This document shows, piece after piece, positions 32,013-44,300 of a DNA stretch of 64,000 nt. The DNA comes from Paragonimus westermani (Eukaryota > Platyhelminthes > Trematoda > Plagiorchiida > Troglotrematidae), in assembly GCA_008508345.1 (NCBI GenBank), contig QNGE01002653.1:15926-79925 (forward strand), given 5' to 3'. The notes under the pieces were generated by a model. It did not search any database. It was not told the DNA's origin and saw nothing but the letters and a program-made list of their open reading frames with translations. The stretch's first letter is position 1; each line of letters opens with the position of its first letter. A program made the translations under genes and the position numbers.

Positions 32013-35000
32013 AATCCACCACAATTGGACACGGTCGTACTGTCTCATGTGACCAGTCACTTGTTAGTAGATAAGTGTGATAATTTGGCCATACTCGACG
32101 ACACATTTGTCAGCATTTGGCTGCAGTTTAGTGCTCCGTGGAGCTCTGCTAACGACAAGGTTATAATGCTTTCCAAGAAACTGACTGAAATTTCTTATGA
32201 TCTCGCTTTTAGCTCGTTCCAGTTTTTTAAAATTTACCTATAATTGTGATTTCACGTTGGTTATTATGACGACCACGCAAAATCGACCTTTTGAGATTTA
32301 ACCTTGGGTATAATCCTAGGTTAAACTACTCAAGTCAATAAAGTGCTTTATGCACCTCAAGAGGAGTGTGTATTTCGCAAATGGAAGACATTTAACCAAG
32401 TGTACTCAGGTCACAGAATTATTGGTACAACCGTGAAGCTCAGCTACATACCAAGGTGTGCGACTTTCACTACCAGTTATGAGAGATATCCATTGACTAA
32501 GATTTGATGTCAATTTATGAATGAGAATTTCAAGTTCGCGTAGAAATCTAGCTAAATAGAGAAGAACAGAGAAACAATGGAATCGAATACGTGCAAATAA
32601 ATGTTTGCAATGAGATCTATTGAAAGATGTGGAAACACACATAGGGAGATCCAAATACAACAGTTAGGTTTACCCGATAGGATTTTCGTTGAAAATTGTT
32701 CGCACATTTTGAAATAATGTGAAGCTCTGAAATCAACGAATTGTCTGTGAGGGATTTCGTTGCAATTGAACATGCTTTTACTTACTTGCTAGTGTTCAAA
32801 GCCTCTTGAAAACAAACCAGGGAAGACAACAGATGGACACTACGTCCAATAGGACGGCGCACAAGTCCTAATACAACGACTAACCAAGTGGTAGAGAATG
32901 GAGAGAGAGAGAGAAGTTAATCGCCGGACATAACATGAAAACCTTCGGACTTTGGTGAAATCAATAGGATGAAGTGACGATGATATGTTGTTAATTAAAG
33001 TAATCCTCAAATATTTGTCGGAAAGAAAAAGTGAAATGTTCGTTAGTTGTACGACAAGAGGCACATGCATTAGAAAGTTTCTCCTATTGGTTTCTCTTTG
33101 TCAGTGAGAACGTAACATCAGCACAATTGGATGTAGTAAGAGACGGACTGTGAGTCTCTGACCAACGTGTTCAAATAAACTGTCCATCAGGGTGAGAAGA
33201 AAATCTAGTTGGATGTTCGATACCCAACACCAGATCATCTACACATTTGATTGCTCTAGTTTATAAACGGCTCTTGATTTTCCATCAAACGATGATAGAA
33301 TGAAGTGAACTGGACGAGCGAGTGTATCCATAGTTGAGCATAGGCAATGATAGGCCAGATGAACAGAATATATAAACTGAACTTTCATTCGACCAAGTAT
33401 GAGTTTTTTTAAAACCTTCCAGTGCTTCGGATGTGAATGAAGTCGGACGAATTTTAGTCGTTTTTTTAGCAATGAGCGTTATGTGTGTTGCTCCCCAACA
33501 ATAAGCAGTTATGTATTATTTCAAACTGTGAGCGAATAACTCGACTAGAGGTTGGCAAAAAATTTCACAAATTCCTTGGGACCAATTGATGGCAAGCTAT
33601 CAGGTTCGTTGAAAACAGTTCGCATTTGTGAATTGGACACTACTTACATTTGTCTACAGCTGTTACTTTCAAGTAGACTTTCATGGCTGGCCACTGGCCC
33701 AGGTGAAAGCATTCCTCTTCAGTCATCACTAGTCGGGTCTCCAGGCTATCATTTCCTGTTCACTCTCGTTCTTTTTTTTCTCTCGTTGCGGTTCTCTTCT
33801 TACTACGAGTGAGGTGGAGTAAGTTGTACTGCATTCAGGTTGCTGTGGTCTTAATCCTGACAGAAGGGCGATAGATGGATGCATCTGCACCTTTTGGGCA
33901 TATCGTGTTGGGTGTGCTGCCTAAATTTTGCGATAAATTCTGAATGCCTGAATCACACTGGCCTAACACAGCTTATCGACATGGGTGTGGGTGTTTGGTG
34001 TGTCTATCTCATTTGAACGCTGCAAATATGTTCTAATTAGTATGTCAGTGTTACTTTTGTGACTGCTTGCGTGGTTGAGAAAATGGACTTCCAGAAGCGA
34101 TGCTTAGTGGGTTGATTGGCCAACCATCAATGGGTTTTCCTTCTTTTGCCCCATATGAACTAACCGCAGTAGCCTACGTCCCAGTTTGTAGGTGGATTGC
34201 ATTTTCCGTCAGAACGAAAATGTTTTAAGACTTGGTCGGACTCTCGAAAAACGTATATGAGCTTTATGTTAACTATGAAAACACCTGCCCAGACTAGAGA
34301 CTTCGTGTCAATTTAAGTGGTAGCCCAGTAGCGTTGAGATTTCAATCGGTGGCCTATTTTTCCGTAGTATGCGAATGGTATTTTCTCAGGTACATCAGAA
34401 TTACACGTCTTTTCCGAATGTGTCACTTTGATCGATTGTTGACGATAGTGCAACGTTTGATCTGGGTAATTTCAAGGGAGATTTGAAGCGGCTTAAAGAA
34501 GTGGTTGTTGTTGTTGCAAACCCTGAACTATCGTTTTAGTCCCGTCTTTCTTCTCACTGAGATTACTGGACACTTAACCGTAGCTTTACTTTGATATTTG
34601 TTCTCTTTGTTCGTACGAATAGATTTCCTTTCCAATAACTAAAAATTGCAATCAAAAGAAAGCCGATAAAAATAAACTTATGCCAGAGTTAAGACTCAGT
34701 AGATTCGAACTGGACCCAATATGTATTTCGCGTGCACTGACATATTTAGGTGACACGGTCTATCGGAATTTATATGAGACTGAAACGTCTCTGGATTAAC
34801 CGAATCATAATTTCGATGGGTTCTTTGTGGTCACCTACAAATGTCTTGTCATTGTGTAGTAATATGCTGAGACCATTCGAAAACTGACCAATTCAGTGAA
34901 CTGTCATGATCGAAGTACAATGAAGTTCCTGGACCAAAGATGCCATCCTCAGCTGTTCCCAAATATTGTTCGGATATGTCAACTTATCCACCGGGCTATT

Positions 35001-38000
35001 ACTTTGCCATCAGAACGCTGTGCACATGCTTTGACAAACTCTGCAAGAACCCAAAGGGGCCATCCTGTCACTGCCTATATTTTCACTGTATGTATATGAA
35101 ATGACATCAACAGAAAGAACTATGCTTTTTTCATATTCTTTGATGGTCTTGATCTGTGTGTGACTATTTCTGACTGTCCTAGCGATACGGTTTATCTAGC
35201 GTGCGCATATGATCAATCGCTCTTAGTCTCCCCATATACACCCGAAGGCTTGCAGATATGCCCACTTTTTAACCCCAATTTTACCACCAACTCAGTGAAG
35301 AAGATTCTGTGAATCAGTATTAATGGATTTTCGTGAGAAAATCATACTTCTCCAAAAATATTCTGCCGTATTAGGACTTATATTAACAAATGTTGGTGGA
35401 AATCTGCTTGTGTGTTTGAGACTCTTCCCTGTGGAACGAATGTTGTTTACTGAATAACGTTGGACATCATGTTTTCTGGCGGGAAAGCCTACCTCGGTTT
35501 TTTAATGGTCGTGTTGAGTTGCGCTATAGTCTAAGTGTTTAGGTTACAGAATTAGATTCTACTAAGCTGTCGCATCAATGTGTCATATTGTGAAGTTTCG
35601 CGTGATAAATGCTAACTTATTGGTGGACCGTTAGCAGGTTAAGCGACCAATTAGAGTTGCTGCCAGCTACAGGCAAAAAAACGTTTTAACCGGTTAGCGT
35701 TTGTGCTCCGAATTTGTGCAAAAATTGTAGCTGGTGAGTATCCAAATAACCAATGACATCCGGTCGTTGAATTCTAGCCTCAAACTTAATCTTAAGAATA
35801 GTACCCTGAAGTCAGATATGAAATAACTTATGCCATTCATGGAATATGTGCTTCATTTTCATTTAGATAATTTCCCTGCCTTCATGTGACACTGCAGGTC
35901 ACAACTTTGAATAAATGTAGCCGCATTTTTTCTGGTCTGGTCAGGTCGAAGGTTGGGATGAGTAAATATGCTATTGGTAGATTGCTGTCTGTTGCCTCGT
36001 CATGCCATATCCTAATTCGTGTGTCATATACAATCTCTCGGGGTTTAGAATATTCGACCAGGACCTTCGTTCGAAATATCGGTACTTTCTGACACAGCAC
36101 TTTACATTGTCAAAGCAGTGTGTGATACACCCTGGTCATTGTGTGTACGTGACAAAACCTCTCCTGATTCGAACCCACGCCTTCATTTGTGTAAAAATAC
36201 ACTTTCAGACGACATATATAAGCTTGGCAAACATTTAATACCGCGAACGAACACTTGTCTAGTTAATTCACATTTAGTCCACTAAGAATGCAGTTGATCA
36301 ATCGAATAAACAGGCGGCGATACATTGCATCACCTGATCTGAATGATATGTGCGCCTCCTCAAGTTACTGATGAGTTGTGAGGTATTTTGTTCTATTCTA
36401 TTCGCGGCTACTGCATTCCCATAGATGTTCCATTCAGTCCCTTTTGAGAACAATCACTCGATTCGATTTGTGCTCTTGTTAAGACACGCCAGTGATACAT
36501 ATCTTGCTTATTGTCTGTCTAGTGTATGTACCTAGTGTGAGGTCATCGGAGCAGTGCTGGACATGGTTTCCTCATGAAATCATGGTCAAATTCCTTGTCC
36601 TGGCCGTGGACTAAATATACACTACACTGATGAGCTTTAATAAAAACTAGATTTGAGTGTATTACCTTTCCAGGTATTTCACCTCTCCTAATTTGCCGCC
36701 GCTGTTCAGCATACGTTGCACAGCTACACCCATAGAAGCTGGTTCCTGGAAAGAAAGTGGTGTACCAAGGTAATCGTTGGCAAAAGACTCCCATGTGATC
36801 ACATGTCTCCTGGTTGCACATCGAGACTTCAGTGCACTTCCGTTTTCATGAATAAAGGTTAGCTCGTATTTGATCCTTTTGGGCGTTTTCTTTTCCTATA
36901 TCGACCTGAACTCTCCCGTAAATCAGAAAATTGGGAGAATGGATCTTGTATTCTGAACCTGGGTTCGACTATCCCTATTGGCTAAGTTTTAAGCCATTTT
37001 CCAATTTACCTAGAGTATGGCGAAAACCACCTGACATACACTATTTTGCCACCAACACTCCGTTTTCCAGCTTCACTCATTCTGTCTGAGGCGATAATAA
37101 ATGGCACCAAGTAACCTCTTGCCTCCATGGTCCTTCAAACAATATATCCTAATGCAGTTTTACTACTGAAGGTGTGTCAGTAACTCAAAATAAATTAGCA
37201 GTGTCGGTTTTCGCTGCGATTGATCGGAAAAATATTGTGCCACAAACACGAATTGTTACAAAACGCAGGCATATGAGACAATCAGAGTAGGATCCTAGTG
37301 GACCTTAGCCTAACGAAATGTATGTTGGTCACATAAACAATCGAGGCAGAATCCCTGAACGGTGTTGTACATGCGTGTGCGTATAGGTTTTCAGTACGTC
37401 GACTAAAGAGATTTGTCTATAACACGGGCATAAGCACAACTGAAGCACCGCAAATTTCACCGGGTTTTTACGCGAATGTCATATTTGATGCGGCACAATT
37501 ATTGTACTGGGGTGCTTTTAAATTCTTTAACGTTTATCTCGTGACAACTGAGCTGAATTCAGTACGAAAACCTTAGTCTCCAAAAATATTGATGTGAATT
37601 ATTCACCTAACGGCTTAGTTTCGTGCTACCTAATATCTCCTGGTTACTAGCAACATAAGCAGGGAAAAGTTATCTCAATATATGAACAGCCAGCATTATA
37701 ATGGATACCGAATGGTCATTGACGGTTTCATATACATCTTATGGCGTTCTGATCGTCAGTGTTAAAAGACGTATTGGATCACGACTGACCTTACAAGGAC
37801 TTGCGTTATATAAACCATTTACTGTTGGTTTATGTCGCTTTTGTACGAAACTAACAGTCGGTGACCAGATATGACGATTGCACTCATCAGAGTCTGAGTT
37901 TATCCGTTTAAAACCACACTGATTTGGTAAGTTGTAGCTTTGGCTAACAAAATCGGTTGGTTACCTTAGCCTTTGATTTTAACTCACAGGTACTACAAGT

Positions 38001-39251
38001 TGCCAGGTCACTAGGTGTTAACTGCAGGTGTCAGAGAATATGCGTCCACTGATAGAGGTGAATTCCATTCCCCTTCCTATCATAGGTTCTACGATGGTTG
38101 GGTGAACTGCGAAAGTATCCACAGATTTGCATGAAATTACATCACTTTTGTGGTTTGTATGTGACTTTCATTTAAGCGTACTACTCTGAGTAGTGAATAG
38201 TAGCCCGTGCTAAGTGGTTAGGCATGCGAGTTGTTGAGATTTACTTAAGAAGTTTATGCAGTCTGTAAATATGTCTCAGATGTTGCAATTACTGTCCTCC
38301 TACAATCACATGTCAACAGCACGTCATTCACGTTCATTACGGTCATACTAGAAAGAAAAGAACCTATTTTCCTAGGTCGGCACTTTTTCCACTGACAGTG
38401 AGATAACGAAAGTGATCTGTTCATTCATTTTCCAGACCAAACTGACAACTTAATATAGAGTTTTCCTCTGCATATGAAAGTTTTTAATGTCAAAGCCTGA
38501 AACAATAGTTTTTTTCATGAACCTAGGAGAGCTTTTTGATGGGAATTACTACTTAATTAGAATACACAATGAGCAAACCACCTGCAGCTTTCCTTTGAAC
38601 TCAAGCTGCTCATAGGCAGTCAACCTGTGTCCTGGAAAATTGACTGCTTCTCAGAAGTGGCTGTTTCAGTGGGACAAGCATGTGGTTATTGTCTATCTGG
38701 TTAACATAAATGTGGATGTTTCAAGTAAACAGTGTCACTGACGGTCGTCCAACAACTATACGTGTGTTTATTTGCATGACTGTTTTACAGCTACACGACC
38801 TTTAAAACGTGATCAGTAGAACTCGACGGCTGGCAGTTGGAGTATTTGTACCTGCGGGCGTGCTCGTGCTGGATGGCGTTCGTGGCCAGTTCTCAGTATC
38901 GGCAAAGTGATCCACAGTAAGTTTTAAAGTTAGATTACTCTGTTCAAACTCCGCTGTTTATATCGTAAACTCAATTTTACACACATATTCCCGATCTAAA
39001 AACAATCTTCTGAAATTTCCAGACTTTTCGAGCCTTTTAAAACTCTGCACAATTTCTATTTAGAATGTACCTTACAGCCATCCGTCTTAGAGAGTATAAT
39101 ATAGTTTAGAGAACTAAATGAAATCACCCGAACTTCCTACATTCAGCGGGGTTGCAACGAAACTGACGAACAACCTGAGTCTCGAAATTTAAGTGAGTTG
39201 ATCATTTTGACCCTTTATTTTTGAAATCTTTACTGGTTTTCAGACAGCTGT
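32013..39251. other. Long stretch without recognised gene
   Basis: I see no host exon in this 7 kb. A (GA)7 run is at 32901-32914. Weak similarity to an RTE-like LINE 3' end is at 33600-33800 (the WLATGPGE region followed by a pyrimidine tract). A B-box-like minus-strand sequence, GGTTCGAATC, is near 36166-36175, without a matching A box. An open stretch VGVFVPAGVLVLDGVRGQF occurs at 38839-38895, but it has no partner exon. The stretch is otherwise AT-rich with short frames on both strands. Confidence 0.4.
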
Positions 39252-39475
39252 TTTAGAGAAAGTAGTAAACTCTGGTTTCGCCCTTGTCAGAGCTCATCAG
39301 TAGCGCATATTTCCGGCACTACTTCGATTTGACTTCCCCCAACTCCTTTTCAAAATTAGCTATGCGCAGATTTTACCTGAATGGGGAAGCTACGGTCACA
39401 TTTGATTGACTTCCAATTCACTTCAATCAGCTTCTTTACCGCTTACCAATGGTTAGTGGATTTCCCATCGATTGA
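39252..39475 (-). repeat. tRNA-derived SINE, minus half of a head-to-head pair
   Basis: The tail and body (39252-39310) match the SINEs at 20047 and 63345: + strand words AGAAAGTAGTAAACTCTGG, then TTTCGCCCTTGTCAGAGCTC, then ATCAGTAGCGCATAT. The head end, CTTACCAATGGTTAGTGGAT (39443-39462), corresponds to CTTACCATTGCACCACTGAT at 63461-63480. The middle is more diverged or carries an insertion. Confidence 0.6.
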
Positions 39476-39544
39476 AGTTAACAGGCTATTTTATGTGTTA
39501 GTCTAATTATTGAGCGTTAGTGTTCACACACACGACAATTCACT

Positions 39545-39700
39545 CTAGCCTAATGTAAGGTCGCTGACGTCGCAGTCAACACTTTTGTCTGCCAAGAACC
39601 TGACGGTAATTTTGGTCTTGGTTGTGACAGAAATATTTACTGTTGTCCGGTCCTAATAGGTCAGAAACCCCAGTCTGATGCTTCATTTAGAAAGGATCTG
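39545..39700 (+). repeat. tRNA-derived SINE, plus half of a head-to-head pair
   Basis: CCTAATGTAAGGTCGCTGAC at 39549-39568 matches CCTAACGTGAGGTCAATGAC at 63667-63686, the SINE head. The body ends in CAGAAACCCCAGTCTGATGC and CTTCATTTAGAAA, the same tail as the other copies (A-A-T-G-C-T-T-C-T-T-T). Orientation is opposite to the copy at 39252-39475. Confidence 0.55.
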
Positions 39701-41028
39701 AAAGGAAAATCTATGATTGCGAAAATTGATTAATTCAGAGCAACATGTATATAAACCAAATTCCTTACTGCCACAGAGTACATTTGTTCCGGTTATAGTT
39801 GAAACTTCAAACCGTCGACAGTTTGTGGTCCAGTTCAATAAACATTTGTTCCCTTCTGGTTTAACTGGACCATACTATTCAAGTATCGCGAACCATTGAA
39901 CATATATATCTAACGATGAAGCAATGTACTCAAAATGACCAGACCTGGTGGACGTGACTGACTCGAAATGCGTGCAAAATTCCGCCCCTTGGTGGGACAG
40001 ACCGGTGAAAGTCACTTCGTGAAAGGTGAATTTTCCTTCCTTTATTACAGTTCATCGGGGATGGGTCTCAAGTTGGTGTTGCAAGAGTTTGTTGACATCG
40101 TGACATTTCGCTTACGTTACTGAATGTGTACATTTTTTTGAAGGTTGATATCTTCATGCTTTTTCAGCCCGGCAAGTAATTACCTACTTAATCTGTCTTT
40201 TTGGGTACGTATTATAAACGTTATTTTTGAAACATCACACATTGTACTAAGGCGATTACTGGGTGTTGTACTGGGTGTTGTACTGGGTGTTGTACTGGGT
40301 GTTGCAATTTATACACAATATATCCGACATGATTTCTCACTTAAAAGTTTTGTACCAACGTTTCACCTCATTTTAATCTGCATTAATGCTTTATTCGCCA
40401 TCCTATTTCACGTCATTAATCTCCTGACTTTTGCGGACACTTGAAGTCAGCGTCGACAATTATCAAACAGCCAGCTGGCGGCAGATATTCTGAGCGTACG
40501 TGGTGGATAAGCTCAAATAATTGCTGTTCAACTCATCGTCATTGGAACAGCTTGAGAGTAAAGCGATATGACCTCGAAGCATTTGTAGAATAGGCGACAC
40601 TCAAGGATGGTTTCTTGGTGTATAGTTTTCACGAACGCAACCTACGCTGGTTCATATATGTTTGCATTAGTGAACTGCCTCCCGCTGTCTGCCAAGATGA
40701 TGTGAACCTATCAGTAGCAGTTTTCGTTTTAGGCTAAGTAGCTGGACTTTCCCCTAGGATACTTGTAACCAGTCTCTTTCGAAAAGTGACAGTAAACGTG
40801 AATTTTTCTTTTGCCATAGCTCATCGTTGATACATATCTTCGTCATATCTTTGCTAATAAGTGGGTTTGGCCGAACATTTCAACAGGATAGTTCGATTCC
40901 ACTTAATGACAGGTCATTGCGCAGTGATGAGCAGGTTGCCTCATGGAGGTGTGACCACAGATTTAATCGTGATCCTAGTAAGGGTATGTAATATTAAAAA
41001 AGTGTAACAAAATCGGTGCCCAAAGTTA
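39701..41028. other. Stretch without recognised gene, with a minisatellite
   Basis: This holds the 12-bp repeat at 40259-40306. The 99-codon frame at 40145-40444 that contains it is hydrophobic but has no family match and is probably chance. Confidence 0.4.
40259..40306 (+). repeat. 12-bp minisatellite, four units
   Basis: Four copies of ctgggtgttgta stand in a row; the last ends gca instead of gta. The first three are identical, pointing to recent expansion. Confidence 0.95.
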
Positions 41029-41346
41029 TTGCACTTGTTTGGAACAGACTGGCTCAAAAATCTACTTGAATTCAAAAGTTGTTTTCAACTGGGAGTGAGC
41101 TTTGCCTTAAACCCAACCAAATTCTTGAGCAAACATCAGTCAAAACGAGCTGTTCAATATAATTCTCACTACATACCTAAACCAATTCGCTATTCTAAGG
41201 GAAATTCATTCAAAAATATGTGTTCAGATCTACCGTCATTGTGCAAACTAGTCCAGTTTATAAATCAGAAATTAAAATCGAGTGTGTTCTGTGATGGAAA
41301 TTTCGATTCACCGATTATTCAAACCCCGACACAACGGAAGATCTGA
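41029..41346 (+). pseudogene. Possible Ty3/gypsy polyprotein fragment
   Basis: The frame starts HLFGTDWLKNLLEFKSC, which resembles the L-L-G-R-D-W-L block found between protease and reverse transcriptase in Ty3/gypsy elements. The following 80 residues are hydrophilic, as in the linker there, but no reverse transcriptase motif follows by 42100. A short conserved block could match by chance. Confidence 0.3.
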
Positions 41347-44300
41347 CAGACGGCCAATCCAAATATCGCGTTAATGATGCAACATCAGGATTGGACGAAC
41401 GGTCTTAATGTTGTGCCTTCCGTTATTCGTCAAATCAGCTGTTCCGTATTCCACCAATTAACATACAGTTTATGGTGTTGCATGGGCTAATGAGATGAGC
41501 TAATGACAGGCTGTGATTTCCCTAATACTGTTGTACATCAATAAATTCGGCGTCTCAATTCATGAATAACAATTGCTTACTGCTACCAATGCCATGTCTT
41601 CGTCTTATTACTTGCGTGGGAGGTTTCAATTCAAGTACGATTTCTAGGGCTATTCGAAGTCCCTAATTTTGAGTGTCACATTTCCTTCATACCAAAAAGT
41701 TCCCGATAGCTTTTTCAATCAAGGACGGCCGATTCCTCTGAACAGTTTACAAGAATGATGTTCTTCTATGTGCCGTCAACTCCCACATATGGTTTTGCCA
41801 ATTGTCCCTTTGTAATTTATTTCATGAATTGAAATGTGTGTTGAACGCGAAACGTGCAATTTTTGAAGCAATCTCTTTTCTCTTGATTTTCTTATGAACA
41901 CCAATGGGTGGTTATTCAAACGACCCTCATCTTATCAGTACTTAGCGGGGATGTGGTTTCGGTTTTTGAAGGGATTGATTCTGCAACTTTAGCTTGATCT
42001 GCTAATAGCAACGGCGAACTGGGGAAATTGAATACGGGGCACATCGTATGCCCAATTATCACGGAAGCCACTTTACGGACGTACAATTGAAATTGGTTTC
42101 TCAAAAGGGGCTACTGATGAACTCTTGGTTTCATTGTTGCATCACCATGAACAGGCAAACTCTCCTTTAACCATTTGAGACAGTCGCCAGAATTGACCCA
42201 ACTAACCCGTTTTTTTAAGTACATTAATTATTTCTCTACCACACTAAAGCGAACCGTCGACAAGTCTTACAAACTGTTTGCTGATAACAAACAAAGCAGA
42301 GTTTCAAAAGGTGATGCACATGTGTTCATTTTATGAATCATTTTTAACTTTGGGAATTCACAAAATTATTGTGCTTCGTTTAATGACTGACGGTTTCGTT
42401 TTCGTGAATGAGTAGACCAAGTTAATGTTGTTCACTACCTGAAGCACTAACGGACTGTAACTCAGGACCGTCTTCGTTGGCTGATAGCATTGTGATGAAT
42501 TCAGCAAAACCGATTAGTACAGTTTGTTGAGCCATATATCATGCGAAATTACTTATGAGCTATCGACATCCATGATCATTTAAACGTTGTCTCTTGCCAC
42601 TCACACGGTATGCGACAACCAAAATGTGACGCTGTCATGAATCTGTTTTCCGTTGAGGTTAATCTTTTTCAAACATGCCCCTTTCGACCGGTTTCACGTT
42701 GGAGTCCACCAGTCAGTTCTAGTACAAAGTAAATTACGAATTAACGAACATTCTGTGCCTCTCCTCTACCTACAGTTTACAAGGAATTTGATAACGCCGA
42801 CAGAATTCATCTTTAAACTTGGCCTGATTGCACTTTTCACTAGGCGACTTCACCTACACTCTTGGTCATAACCAAAGAAAACTTTCGTTTGTTTTTCGGA
42901 CGAACTCTAGTATGATGCTTACATTGTACACCACATCTACAAGGTTCAGAAGGGCAAGTAAATTTCAGATATTTCCGGAATGCTACTAGTCTATCCCGAT
43001 CTAGACTAGACCATCCTGTGACAACTGTGCTCACAGAAGCGCTACAAATCAAGTTCTAATTGACTGACACTCTTTTGTTAAACTACACTCATTTGTTGAG
43101 GTGTCTGCTGGGATGAAGCAGAACACCTATTACTTGATCTTCTGGGCAACCAAAGACCGGACTTAACGTTCGCCATGATTTTGATCAACTTGGGAGAACG
43201 GCTATGTCGAGTCTAGCAAAAATCCACTGAATGTTCATTTGCAACCTACAGCCTATTGAAATCAGTTTAACTGAGGAGGGAGACCATGTCTATTTTATTG
43301 TCTACTATTGTTTACTATCACCGTTCATGCAATTAAATAAAAATCGGAAATTACCGTGATATCGTCCCGCCAACAACTAACCACAGTGCCCTCATGATAT
43401 CGCCTTAGAGTAACAAGACACGTGGGAGATTATGGGTATACCTGAGCCAGTTCAACAAATGTATTCAGGTTTGTGTGAAAGTTACCCCAAAAATCCTACC
43501 TAGCCGTAGACTGTTAACCACTCACGTTCCATAAGATTGTGACCGTGCGCTGTTGCACCGGCGTGATTCATGCCCTTGACATTGTGTCCAAATTGACTAG
43601 TTTGTGAAATGTTAACATTATGTGAACTTATTATCTTATGGTGGATACCGCAGTAAACGAATCGAACCGTACTGTGTCAAAACGTTGATTATGTAATAAG
43701 AAAAATCCACTATGAACATGGATGTATTACCATGATCCCCCATATTATTACACAACCTACAAAACAGACACACTCTCCGTCTTTGCACGTCTTCAGTGGA
43801 AGCGATCCATTGAAATTCGCCTGACTGTTTCCTAATAACTCTATATCAATAAAGTCTGACTAATAGACTACACTGTTCATACAGGAAAGTAAATGAGCTT
43901 TCGGTTTTCATTTTTTCGGCCAGTTTGGCATTCACACTGTAACCACTTTCTTATCGAAATAAGTAGAAATATAAATGAAGACGGGGTTACACCTTTTGTT
44001 CTGACCGTTTTAGCGGATAGAACTGCAGGTTTTTGAGTCCAAAGTTCACCTTCTCTGATGGCTTCCGCTAGTGGCAGCTATTTCTCTTCATGACGGTCGT
44101 TTTTGATTGGTGATAATTGTTTTTATGTAGGAAATGCCCAATTTATGGAAATTTATCTGCTGTTCTACAGCTCAGCCTCTATTTATGTGCACGCAGTTTG
44201 ACTTTTCGAGCCACTGTATCGTCCACTCAACTGTTTCCATCATTCTACAGGACCAGGTGAGTATGGTGAGTGTCAGACAGTCTACTGTTGCATCCACCTC

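Noticed and set aside
36160..36180. tRNA gene on the minus strand
   Set aside because: A B-box-like GGTTCGAATC is present, but no A box or cloverleaf could be found at the right distance.
42840..43052. Cysteine-containing minus-strand frame as a GIY-YIG (Penelope-like) end
   Set aside because: C-x-C spacing is suggestive but the G-I-Y and Y-I-G motifs are absent.
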